Assembly (NCBI GenBank): GCA_964370855.1
Contig: CAYJMF010000066.1
Span: 1 to 26,722, forward strand
DNA: 26,722 bases
Source: JAKLKS01 sp964370855
GTDB taxonomy: Bacteria; Planctomycetota; JAJSAM01; JAKLKS01
Direction of reading: 5' to 3'
Positions 7,009 through 14,242 of the stretch are shown piece after piece. The number at the start of each line of letters is the position of its first letter. Within the stretch, counting starts at the first letter, position 1. Made by a program: the position numbers and the translations under genes. Below the pieces are notes generated by a model, which saw only the letters and a program-made list of their open reading frames with translations, was not told the DNA's origin and searched no databases.

Positions 7009-8481
7009 TCAGGATCCCGCGCCGCCGCCGTCCCATTCCGGCGCGACGAGCCGCCGCTTCCCGTCGGAGGATCGTGCGACGGCGCCGTCCCCGGGATCGA
7101 AGTCCCGATCCCACAGCTTGCAGGTCACCTGGCGGTGGCGCTGGTCGAGCCCCTCGCAGTAGTTCGTGAACTCGCAGCGGCGCGTCTCCGCGCCGCGGCC
7201 CCGCCGCATCTTGAGCCACCAGTCGGGATCCGCCAGGGACTGGCGCGCGGCGGCGACGACGTCGGCCTCGCCGCGGCGGAGGATCCCCTCGGCGAGGGCG
7301 AAGGTGGAGATGCCCCCCGCCGCCACGACGGGCGTCTCCCTCCCCGCCTCCCGCACCGCCCTCCGCACCGCCGCCGCCAGGGGGACGTTGCGGCCGAAGG
7401 GGCCGGCGCCGTCGGCGCGGACCGTGGGCATGCACTCGTGGCCGCTCGGCCCGGTGTAGGGGTAGGCCGCCTCGCCGACGACGGGCTGCCGCGCGTCCTC
7501 GAACTTCCCCCCCTTGCTCACGGAGAGGACGTCGGCGCCGGCCTCCGCGAAGCGGGCCCCGAACCAGGCCGCCTCGTCGGCCCGCATTCCCCCGCGGATC
7601 ACCTCGTCCCCGAGGAACCGGATGCCGACGCAGAAGTCCGGGCCCGTCCGCTCCCGGACCGCGGCGAGCACCTCGAGGGGCAGGCGCGCCCGCTCCTCGC
7701 GGCTCCCGCCGTACCCGTCGTCGCGGGTGTTGAGGGGGGAGAGGAAGGAGGCCATGGTGTAGGCGTGGGCGTAGTGGAGCTCCACCCCGTCGAAGCCGGC
7801 GCGGCGGGCGCGGTCCGCGGCGTCGGCGAAGAGGCCGGGGAGGACGCGGGGGAGCTCCCGGACGGCGGGGAGGTGGAGGTCCGTGACCCGCTCCCGGTGT
7901 CCGAAGTCCATGGACTCGAGGTCCCGGGGGGCGAGGACGGCCTCCAGCAGGGGCCGGTCGGCGGCGGCCAGCCGCTCCCGCGCGTCCGCCTCCGGGGCCG
8001 TCCGCCACCGATCCTCGCCGAGGCGGGCGGCGAGCCGCTCCCGGAGGGCGCCGTCGATGGCGAGGAACCGGCGGAGGAACGTCCCCGGCTCCGGCCGGCG
8101 CCGGATGGAGAGGAAGTCGATGACCTGGACGAGGAGCCGCGTGGCGCCGCCGCTCTCCCCCCGGACGCGCTCCACGATCCCGCGGAGACCCGGCAGGAAC
8201 CGGTCGTGGCCGATGCGCAGGAGCGGCCCGCTCGGGACGTCCCGGATCCCCGTGGCCTCCACGACGACGACCCCGGGCCGGCCCCGGGCGAACCGCCCGT
8301 ACCAGTCGAGCACGTCGGGCGTGGCGAAGCCCTCCTCCGTGGAGCGCCAGGGGACCATGGCGGGGACCCAGGTGCGCTGCTCCGCGACCAGCCGCCGCCC
8401 GAGCCGGACGGGGGAGAAGAGCAGGGAGGCGGCGGCCTCCTCCTCCGTGGGCCAGCGGGGATCGGGCAGGGGGTGGCGCAT
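7009..8481 (-). CDS. NADH:flavin oxidoreductase (Old Yellow Enzyme / dienoyl-CoA-reductase-like)
   Basis: The 490-residue protein carries the FMN-binding TIM barrel of the OYE family. Visible landmarks are FSPVRLGRR near the start, the active-site segment GFDGVELHYAHAYTMASFLS, NTRDDGYGGSREERARLPLE, and the phosphate-binding end VVAAGGIS with ARQSLADPDWW. Near the C-terminus three cysteines (C436, C442, C454) sit in C-x5-C-x11-C. In 2,4-dienoyl-CoA reductase relatives four Cys (C-x2-C-x3-C-x11-C) bind a 4Fe-4S cluster, so this motif is incomplete. There is no C-terminal FAD/NAD domain. Likely role: reduction of an activated C=C bond, perhaps of a dienoyl-CoA. Start 8481 is preferred over ATG 8490 because a TAGGAT hexamer overlaps 8490 and lies 7 bases before 8481. 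Confidence 0.88.
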   Translation of the reverse strand: MRHPLPDPRWPTEEEAAASLLFSPVRLGRRLVAEQRTWVPAMVPWRSTEEGFATPDVLDWYGRFARGRPGVVVVEATGIRDVPSGPLLRIGHDRFLPGLRGIVERVRGESGGATRLLVQVIDFLSIRRRPEPGTFLRRFLAIDGALRERLAARLGEDRWRTAPEADARERLAAADRPLLEAVLAPRDLESMDFGHRERVTDLHLPAVRELPRVLPGLFADAADRARRAGFDGVELHYAHAYTMASFLSPLNTRDDGYGGSREERARLPLEVLAAVRERTGPDFCVGIRFLGDEVIRGGMRADEAAWFGARFAEAGADVLSVSKGGKFEDARQPVVGEAAYPYTGPSGHECMPTVRADGAGPFGRNVPLAAAVRRAVREAGRETPVVAAGGISTFALAEGILRRGEADVVAAARQSLADPDWWLKMRRGRGAETRRCEFTNYCEGLDQRHRQVTCKLWDRDFDPGDGAVARSSDGKRRLVAPEWDGGGAGS

Positions 8482-8488
8482 GGCGGGC

Positions 8489-8494
8489 ATCCTA
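8489..8494 (-). promoter_or_regulatory. Candidate -10 hexamer for leaderless OYE transcript
   Basis: TAGGAT on the minus strand, seven bases before the ATG at 8481. It diverges from the SDR promoter at 8499-8527, so both directions are probably controlled from this short gap. Confidence 0.4.
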
Positions 8495-8498
8495 CAGG

Positions 8499-8527
8499 TT
8501 GCCCGCGACCCCCCGGCCCCTTAGACT
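8499..8527 (+). promoter_or_regulatory. Candidate promoter of the rightward acyl-CoA operon
   Basis: TTGCCC (8499-8504), 17 bp, then TAGACT (8522-8527). The transcript would start near 8534 and include the GGAGG ribosome site of the SDR gene. Confidence 0.5.
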
Positions 8528-8555
8528 CCGGGCTGACCCCGGAGGGCCCTGCACC

Positions 8556-9308
8556 ATGGCTCGGGCGCGCGTGGCGTTCGTGACGGGAGGCGGGAAGGGC
8601 ATCGGGCGCGCCTGCGCCGCGCGGCTGGCGCGGGAGGGCCTCGCCGTCGCCATCGGCTGCCGGACCGAGGCCGACGGGCGGGCGGCCTCCCTCGAGATCA
8701 CCCGCGCCGGCGGCGCCGCCATGGCCGTGCGCCTCGACGTCTCCGACCCGGAATCCGTCCACGCCGCCTTCGAATCCGCCGAGACGGCCCTCGGGCCCGT
8801 GGACGTGCTCGTCTGCGCCGCCGGGGTCTCCTCCTCGGCGAAGTTCCTCGAGACCGACGCCGCCGCCTGGAGGGAGGCCCTCGCCGTCAACCTCATGGGC
8901 CCGGTCCACTGCGCCCGGGCCGTCCTCCACGGGATGATCGAGCGCAACTTCGGGCGCATCGTGGTCATCGGGTCCACGGCCTCCCTCGAGGGGGCGCCCT
9001 ACGTGTCCGCCTACACCGCCTCCAAGCACGGTGTGCTCGGGTTCGTGCGGGCGCTCGCGGCGGAGACGGCCCGCAAGGACATCACCGTGAACGCCGTCTG
9101 CCCGGGCTTCGTGGACACCCCCATGACGGCGGCCTCCCTCCGGCGCATCGTGGAGAAGACCGGCCGGAGCGAGGCCGCGGCGCGGGCGGCGCTGGAGGCC
9201 ACGAGCCCCCGGGGGCGCCTGCTCCGCCCCGAGGAGGTCGCCGACGCCGTGGCCTGGCTCGTCCGCGAGGACGCCGGGGCGGTGAACGGGCAGGCCGTGG
9301 TCCTCTGA
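8556..9308 (+). CDS. Short-chain dehydrogenase/reductase (3-hydroxyacyl-CoA/ketoacyl reductase type)
   Basis: The 250-residue classical SDR has cofactor motif TGGGKGIGRA near residue 10, C-A-A-G in place of N-A-G, a catalytic Ser in IGSTAS and the Y-x-x-x-K pair in AYTASKHG, followed by the typical PGFVDTPM. It should oxidise or reduce a hydroxyl/keto group using NAD(P); 3-hydroxyacyl-CoA dehydrogenation fits the neighbours. The C-terminus stops at GQAVVL, about five residues short of the usual V-D-G-G end, with no sign of frameshift. The ATG at 8556 is chosen over upstream frames because GGAGG lies about nine bases before it. It is first in the rightward run and diverges from the OYE gene. 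Confidence 0.88.
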   Translation: MARARVAFVTGGGKGIGRACAARLAREGLAVAIGCRTEADGRAASLEITRAGGAAMAVRLDVSDPESVHAAFESAETALGPVDVLVCAAGVSSSAKFLETDAAAWREALAVNLMGPVHCARAVLHGMIERNFGRIVVIGSTASLEGAPYVSAYTASKHGVLGFVRALAAETARKDITVNAVCPGFVDTPMTAASLRRIVEKTGRSEAAARAALEATSPRGRLLRPEEVADAVAWLVREDAGAVNGQAVVL

Positions 9309-9326
9309 CGAACCGGCCGCTCCCGC

Positions 9327-9332
9327 TACCAT
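9327..9332 (+). promoter_or_regulatory. Candidate -10 hexamer before the isomerase-type crotonase gene
   Basis: TACCAT lies 28 bp before the ATG at 9361 in the 52-bp gap after the SDR gene. It is an additional internal promoter candidate; the -35 is not convincing. Confidence 0.3.
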
Positions 9333-9360
9333 GGGACCTCCGCTCCAGGAGGACCCGCCC

Positions 9361-10170
9361 ATGGCCGCCCCGTACAAGGGATTCCGCTGGGAGGTCGCCG
9401 ACGGCGTCGGCACCGTCACCCTCTCCCGCCCCGAGAAGCTCAACGCGCTCACCTTCGGCATCTACGACGAGCTGACGCGGCTCTTCGGCGAGGTCGGCGC
9501 CGATCCCGCCGTCCGCTGCATCGTGCTCCGCGGCGAGGGCCGGGCCTTCTGCTCCGGCGGGGACGTCAACGAGATCATCGGCAACCTCCTCGAGAAGCCC
9601 GTGGAGGACAGGCTCGCCTTCACCCGGGTCACCTGCGCCCTCGTCCGGAACATCCGCCGCTGCCCGCAGCCCGTCATCGCCTCCCTCCACGGGGCCGTGG
9701 CGGGGGCGGGGGCGGTGGTCTCCCTCGCCTGCGACCTCCGCGTGGCGGCGGCCTCGGCGAAGTTCTCCTTCCTCTTCACGAAGGTCGGCCTCACGGGGGC
9801 GGACATGGGGGCGGCGTGGCTCCTCCCCCGGGTCGTGGGCCTGGGGAGGGCGAGCGAGATCCTCCTCCTCGGCGACCCGGTCCCCGCGGAGCGGGCGGAG
9901 CGCATCGGCCTCGTGAACCTCGTCGTCCCCGACGGGGACCTCCCCGCGGCGACGGGGGAGTGGGCGCGGCGCCTCGCCGACGGGGCGGGGGCCGGCATCC
10001 GGGCCACCAAGCGGCTCCTCCAGCAGGAGATGGAGATGGACTTCGACACGGCGCTGGACGCCGAGGCGGCGGGCCAGGCGGTGCTGCTGGGCGCCGACGA
10101 CCACAGGGAGTACCACCGGGCCTTCAACGAGAAGCGAAAGCCCGTCTTCCGCCGCGGCGGGGAGGCCTGA
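9361..10170 (+). CDS. Crotonase-family protein, isomerase-type active site
   Basis: The 269-residue protein has the crotonase fold with oxyanion segment AFCSGGDVNEI (62-72), but neither hydratase glutamate. The first position is Val119 (GAGAVVSLACD); the second is in FLFTKVGLTG with no Glu. An Asp at 148 in GADMGAAWLLPR aligns with the P-D-S-G-G aspartate of PaaG-like and other enoyl-CoA isomerases. Hydration by the usual mechanism is therefore unlikely; double-bond isomerisation or C-C/thioester hydrolysis is more plausible. The C-terminal EKRKPVF motif is typical. The ATG at 9361 is preceded by AGGAGGA. The next gene's GTG is 3 bp after the TGA, so it is cotranscribed with the acyl-CoA dehydrogenase. 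Confidence 0.85.
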   Translation: MAAPYKGFRWEVADGVGTVTLSRPEKLNALTFGIYDELTRLFGEVGADPAVRCIVLRGEGRAFCSGGDVNEIIGNLLEKPVEDRLAFTRVTCALVRNIRRCPQPVIASLHGAVAGAGAVVSLACDLRVAAASAKFSFLFTKVGLTGADMGAAWLLPRVVGLGRASEILLLGDPVPAERAERIGLVNLVVPDGDLPAATGEWARRLADGAGAGIRATKRLLQQEMEMDFDTALDAEAAGQAVLLGADDHREYHRAFNEKRKPVFRRGGEA

Positions 10171-10173
10171 CCC

Positions 10174-11328
10174 GTGGACTTCGCCCTCTCGAAGGAGCAG
10201 GAGGAGGTCCGGGACCGGACCCGCCGCCTCGCCCTCGGGGTCGTCGGGCCAGCGGCCCGGCGCGCCGACGAGGAGCGCCGCTTCGACCGCTCCGTGATCG
10301 ACGCCCTCGCCGCGGAGGGGATCCTCGGCGGGCCCCTGCCCGCGAAGTACGGGGGCGGGGAGTGGGACGACCTCTCCTTCGCGCTCTGCTGCGAAGAGCT
10401 CGGCGCCGTGGACGCCTCCGTGCGGGGCCTCGTCTGCGTCCACGTGGGGCTCGTCGCCCGCTGCATCCTCGATCACGGGACGGAGGAGCAGAGGACCCGG
10501 TGGCTCCCGCGCCTCGCCCGGGGGGAGTGGCTCGGCGCCTACGCCCTCACCGAGGAGGGGGCCGGCTCCGACGCCGCGGCCCTGGCGACCACGGCCCGCG
10601 AGGACGGGGACGGCTACGTCCTCGACGGGGAGAAGATCTGGATCACCAACGGGAACGTGGCCGGTCTCCTCCTCGTCTACGCCACCGTGGACCGCTCCCT
10701 CGGCCACCGGGGGGTGACGGCCTTCGTCCTCGAGCCCGGCGCCGCGGGGCTCGAGCGCCTTCCCATGCCCGGCGTGGAGCTCGGCCACCGGGGCGCCGAC
10801 CACGCCCGGCTCGTGCTGCGCGGGGTCCGGGTGCCGAAGGGGAACGTCCTCGGCCCCGTGGGCGGCGGGTTCAAGGCCGCCATGGGGGCGCTCGACCACG
10901 GGCGCCTCGGGGTGGCGGCGGGGGCCGTGGGGCTCCACCGTGCCTGCCTCGAGGCCGTCGTCGCCTTCGCCCGCTCCCGCCGCCAGTTCGGGAAGCGCAT
11001 CGGCGACTTCCAGATGGTGCAGGAGCGCATCGCCGACATGGCCGTGGAGCTGGAGGCGGCCCGGCTCCTCGTCTTCCGCGCCGCCCTCGCCGGGGCCGGC
11101 GGGGCGCGGCGGAGCGGGGCCGTGGCGGCGGCGAAGCTCTTCGCGACGGAGGCGGCGCAGCGGGCGGCGTCGGAGGCGGTGCTGCTGCTCGGCTCCCGGG
11201 GCTACTCCAGCGAGAACCCCGTGGAGCGCCACTACCGGGACGCCCAGGGGCTGCGCATCTACGAGGGGACGAGCCTCGTGCAGAGGATCATCCTCGCGCG
11301 GGAGCTTCTCGGGAAGGAGGGGGCGTGA
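10174..11328 (+). CDS. Acyl-CoA dehydrogenase
   Basis: The 384-residue FAD enzyme has the normal family length and order: N-terminal helical domain, central beta domain with YALTEEGAGSD and WITNGN, and C-terminal helical domain with RRQFGKRIGDFQ. The catalytic base is Glu364 in IYEGTS, at the position of medium/short-chain and glutaryl-type dehydrogenases. It oxidises an acyl-CoA to the 2-enoyl-CoA. The chain specificity is not visible; cyclic acyl-CoA substrates are possible given the neighbours. The GTG start is preceded by GGGGAGG. Its TGA overlaps the GTG of a [2Fe-2S] ferredoxin gene, so the ferredoxin is a likely partner. No electron-transfer flavoprotein genes occur in the window. Confidence 0.92.
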   Translation: MDFALSKEQEEVRDRTRRLALGVVGPAARRADEERRFDRSVIDALAAEGILGGPLPAKYGGGEWDDLSFALCCEELGAVDASVRGLVCVHVGLVARCILDHGTEEQRTRWLPRLARGEWLGAYALTEEGAGSDAAALATTAREDGDGYVLDGEKIWITNGNVAGLLLVYATVDRSLGHRGVTAFVLEPGAAGLERLPMPGVELGHRGADHARLVLRGVRVPKGNVLGPVGGGFKAAMGALDHGRLGVAAGAVGLHRACLEAVVAFARSRRQFGKRIGDFQMVQERIADMAVELEAARLLVFRAALAGAGGARRSGAVAAAKLFATEAAQRAASEAVLLLGSRGYSSENPVERHYRDAQGLRIYEGTSLVQRIILARELLGKEGA

Positions 11329-11663
11329 ACGCGCCCTTCGAGCGGCTGTTCCTCGTCTGCACCGGCGGGAAGACCTGCCCGGGCCAGGGCTCCGAGGCGG
11401 TCCACGCCGCCCTCAAGGAGGCCTGCTTCGCCGCGGGGCTCGGCGACCGGGTGCGCGTGAACAAGGGGGGCTGCCTCGCGCAGTGCGGCCACGGTCCGAT
11501 GATCGCCGTCTTCCCGGAGAACCGCTGGTACGCGGGGGTGGCCCCCGCCGACGCGGCGGAGATCGCCGCCACGGACCTCGTCGGCGGCCGCCCCGTGGAG
11601 CGACTGCTCCACCGCCCGGCCGGGCCCGGGAAGAACGTGCGCCGGCCCGACGGCGCGCCCTGA
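11325..11663 (+). CDS. Thioredoxin-like [2Fe-2S] ferredoxin
   Basis: The 112-residue protein carries four cysteines in the pattern of thioredoxin-fold ferredoxins (also found in NuoE-like subunits): C12 and C18 (VCTGGKTC), then C50 and C54 in GGCLAQCGHGP. This should hold one [2Fe-2S] cluster and shuttle single electrons in the cytoplasm. The GTG start overlaps the acyl-CoA dehydrogenase stop by 4 bp (GTGA), with GGAAGGAGG just upstream, so the two are translationally coupled. The pairing suggests it takes electrons from, or gives them to, the acyl-CoA or dienoyl-CoA redox step. The C-terminus ends in a short basic segment without known role. Confidence 0.85.
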   Translation: MNAPFERLFLVCTGGKTCPGQGSEAVHAALKEACFAAGLGDRVRVNKGGCLAQCGHGPMIAVFPENRWYAGVAPADAAEIAATDLVGGRPVERLLHRPAGPGKNVRRPDGAP

Positions 11664-11740
11664 CCCGCCGCACTCCCGAGTGACCCCGTCCCGCCTCCCG
11701 GGGGCGGATCCTGTGCGGTAGGGTGGGGTGGAGGGGCAGA

Positions 11741-12691
11741 ATGAGCGGAACCCGCCGAGAGGGCCGGGACTCCCCGGTCGTCGCCCTGAACGATCCCGAG
11801 AACCCGTCCGATTCCCCGCCCGAGGAGGCGCCCGTCCAGGGCCCGGAGGAGGATCCGTTCATCGGGCAGCGGGTCGGGAACTGCTGGATCGTCGCCAAGC
11901 TCGGCGAGGGGGGCTTCGGGACGGTCTACCGGGCCATCGACGAGGAGACGAAGCGCCCCGTCGCGGTGAAGATCGTCAAGCCCGAGCGCGCCTCCAACGA
12001 GGAGGTCATCCGGAAGTTCCTCCGCGGCGCCATCGCCGCGGCCCAGATCGAGCACAGGAACGTCGTGGGCATCTACCGCATCGGCCGCGACGAGCGGTTC
12101 AAGCGCCACTACATCGTCATGGAGCACCTGAAGGGGCGCACCCTCCAGGTGGTCCTCGACGAGCGGGGCCCCCTCCCGCCGCAGGAGGTCATCCCCTGGG
12201 TCCTCCAGGCGGCGGAGGGGCTCCACGCGGCCCACGAGAAGTCGATCCTCCACCGCGACCTCAAGCCGGACAACATCATGATCTCCGCCGAGGGGGTGGT
12301 GAAGATCACCGACCTCGGGCTCGCCCGCCAGATGGACCGGAACGTGAAGACGACGAAGGTGATGGGGACGCCCCACTTCATGGCCCCGGAGCAGTTCGAG
12401 GGCAAGGGGATGGATCGCCGCACCGACATCTACGGGCTCGGCATCACGCTCTACTACCTGCTCTCCCACCAGTTCCCCTACGAGGGGAAGACGTCCATGC
12501 AGATCGTCTTCTCCATCCTGACGACGCCGCCGAAGCCCCTCACGGAGATGCGCCCGGGCACGCCGCCGGAGCTCTGGGCCATCATCCAGAAGATGATCGC
12601 GCGGGTGCAGATCGAGCGCTACGCCACCGTGGCCGAGGCGGCGGCGGACCTGCGGGCCTTCCTCGCGACCCTTCCGCAGCCCGCGGCATGA
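11741..12691 (+). CDS. Hanks-type Ser/Thr protein kinase, soluble
   Basis: The 316-residue protein is a complete kinase domain. The Gly-rich loop is GEGGFGTVYRA (55-65), catalytic Lys is K77 in VAVKI, the catalytic loop HRDLKPDN (171-178), the metal-binding motif is DLG (191-193, Leu for the usual Phe), and APEQ is at 215-218. It is therefore expected to be active. A 40-residue acidic, Pro-rich leader precedes the domain, and the chain ends right after it (LATLPQPAA), with no membrane segment or sensor. That is unusual beside planctomycete kinases, which commonly fuse a membrane helix and external domain. Those parts are encoded by the next gene, whose ATG overlaps this TGA (ATGA). The ATG at 11741 is chosen for the upstream GGAGGGG. 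Confidence 0.93.
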   Translation: MSGTRREGRDSPVVALNDPENPSDSPPEEAPVQGPEEDPFIGQRVGNCWIVAKLGEGGFGTVYRAIDEETKRPVAVKIVKPERASNEEVIRKFLRGAIAAAQIEHRNVVGIYRIGRDERFKRHYIVMEHLKGRTLQVVLDERGPLPPQEVIPWVLQAAEGLHAAHEKSILHRDLKPDNIMISAEGVVKITDLGLARQMDRNVKTTKVMGTPHFMAPEQFEGKGMDRRTDIYGLGITLYYLLSHQFPYEGKTSMQIVFSILTTPPKPLTEMRPGTPPELWAIIQKMIARVQIERYATVAEAAADLRAFLATLPQPAA

Positions 12692-14118
12692 GCGGCGGCC
12701 GTTCCTCCGCGCTGCCGGCCGCCCTGGCCGCCGCCGGGGTGCTGCTGGCGGCGGGGGCGTGGTTCCTGGCGGGGGAGGGGGGGAGGAAGCCAGCAGTTCC
12801 CGGCACCGCGCCGCCGATCCCGGCGCCGCCGGTGGAGCCGCCGGGGGAAGGCGCCGTTCCCGCCGATCCTCCGGTCCCCGCGCCGCCGCCGCCCGCCCCC
12901 GATGGGGAATCGGATTTCTCCTTCTCCTCCGGCCCCTGGAACCTCCCGCCGCTCCCCCCCCGCGCCGCGCCCTGGGCCCGCCTCCGCTTCCTCGACGACG
13001 CGACGGGGGAGCCGGTGCCGGCGTCGGCGCGGCCGGCCGTGGTCCTCGTCGCGAGGACCGACCGGGGGACGCTCCGCCTGCCGGAGCGCCTCTACGCGGG
13101 GAGGGACGGGCGGGCGGCGGTGGTCTCCCTCTATCCCCCGGGCGCGCGGCCCGGGGAGAACCTCTACTTCACGAAGGAGGAGGCGGAGGCCCACCGCTAC
13201 GAGGTCCTCGCCTTCGGCTACGCGCCCCTCGCGGATCTCCGGCGCTCGGATCTCGAGGGGGAGCGCGACCTCCGGCTCGTCCCGGTTCCTCCGGCGGTGC
13301 GCGGCGTTCTCGAGGCGGGGGAGGGACTGGGCAAGGGGGTCCTCCGGTGCGAACTGGTTCCGGGAGGGGAGGGGCCGCGACTCCAGGAATCGAACTTCTT
13401 CAACGACGGCCCCGCGGTCCGCGCCCCGGCACTACCCCGGGAGTTCGGGCCCTTCGAGATCCCCTCCCTCGCGCCGGGTCCCTGGACGCTGGTGGTCCGC
13501 CACCAGCAGGCCGGCGGCGTGCAGGCGCGGGCGACGGCCGCCACGGAGGCCGGGGCGGGGGCGGGGGGGCGAGGGGCGCGGGTGGGGCGGGCGGCGGCGC
13601 CGCTCCCGGGGCGCGGGATCGGCGCCGACGGGACGGGGCTGCTCGACCAGGGGCTCCGGGTGCGGAAGGCCGGGGAGGCGTCGGCGGAATCCCCTCCGGC
13701 GGGGGAGCCGGACGCGGAGGGCTGGGTCGAGTTTCGCGGGCTCGAGCCGGACGCGGACTACGAGGTCCTCTGCTCCCTCGAGGGGCTCGCGGAGACGGTG
13801 CACACGCCCCCCGGCGCGGGCGCGCCGCTCGTGGTGGAGCTCCGCTCGGAGATCCGCGGGGTGCGCTGCCGCATCCGGTTCACGGTGCTCGGGGAGGAGC
13901 CGCTGAAGTGGGGGGCGATCTTCGACGGGCCGACGCTGGACGAGACCGCCTGGAGGAAGGACGGCCTCCTCGAGCAGGAGATGGCACCCGGGGAGTACGC
14001 CTTCGGCATCCTCGCCCAGGTCGCGGGGTCGGAGAAGATGGTGCGCTACTTCGCGAGGTTCAAGGTCCCCGACCAGCCCGCGTGGGAGGGGAAGGTGGAC
14101 CTCACCGACAGGCCGTGA
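12688..14118 (+). CDS. Single-pass membrane protein with Pro-rich stalk and beta-sandwich domains, coupled to the kinase
   Basis: The 476-residue protein has an N-terminal membrane helix (about 8-28), a Pro/Ala-rich stalk (about 38-72), then an external part with carboxypeptidase-regulatory-like patterns: LRFLDDATGEPVPAS (~97-111) and EGWVEFRGLEPDADYEV (344-360). The same G-W-x-E-I/F-x-x-L-x-P-x-x-x-Y block occurs in the proteins at 21836 and 23473, so it is a distant paralog of them. Residues about 285-310 are Gly/Ala/Arg-rich and disordered-looking. The ATG overlaps the kinase TGA, so the pair is translationally coupled. I infer that it is the membrane/sensor partner of the kinase. Its start could also be joined to the kinase by a -1 frameshift, for which I see no slippery motif. 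Confidence 0.75.
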   Translation: MSGGRSSALPAALAAAGVLLAAGAWFLAGEGGRKPAVPGTAPPIPAPPVEPPGEGAVPADPPVPAPPPPAPDGESDFSFSSGPWNLPPLPPRAAPWARLRFLDDATGEPVPASARPAVVLVARTDRGTLRLPERLYAGRDGRAAVVSLYPPGARPGENLYFTKEEAEAHRYEVLAFGYAPLADLRRSDLEGERDLRLVPVPPAVRGVLEAGEGLGKGVLRCELVPGGEGPRLQESNFFNDGPAVRAPALPREFGPFEIPSLAPGPWTLVVRHQQAGGVQARATAATEAGAGAGGRGARVGRAAAPLPGRGIGADGTGLLDQGLRVRKAGEASAESPPAGEPDAEGWVEFRGLEPDADYEVLCSLEGLAETVHTPPGAGAPLVVELRSEIRGVRCRIRFTVLGEEPLKWGAIFDGPTLDETAWRKDGLLEQEMAPGEYAFGILAQVAGSEKMVRYFARFKVPDQPAWEGKVDLTDRP

Positions 14119-14242
14119 GGAGGGAGCGGGGAGGGAGGGGAGCGGCGGCGGTACGGTCCGCGGCGAGAAGGGCCATCGCCCGGGCCGGGCAGGTCCGGCA
14201 GCCGCTGCTTCACGGACGCCGCGAGGTCGCGCCCCTTTCCCC

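Noticed and set aside
11741..14118. Kinase and membrane protein as one gene broken by a frameshift
   Set aside because: The overlap is a normal ATGA with a start codon directly before the membrane helix and a kinase domain that ends naturally; no slippery sequence is visible. It remains worth a read-level check.
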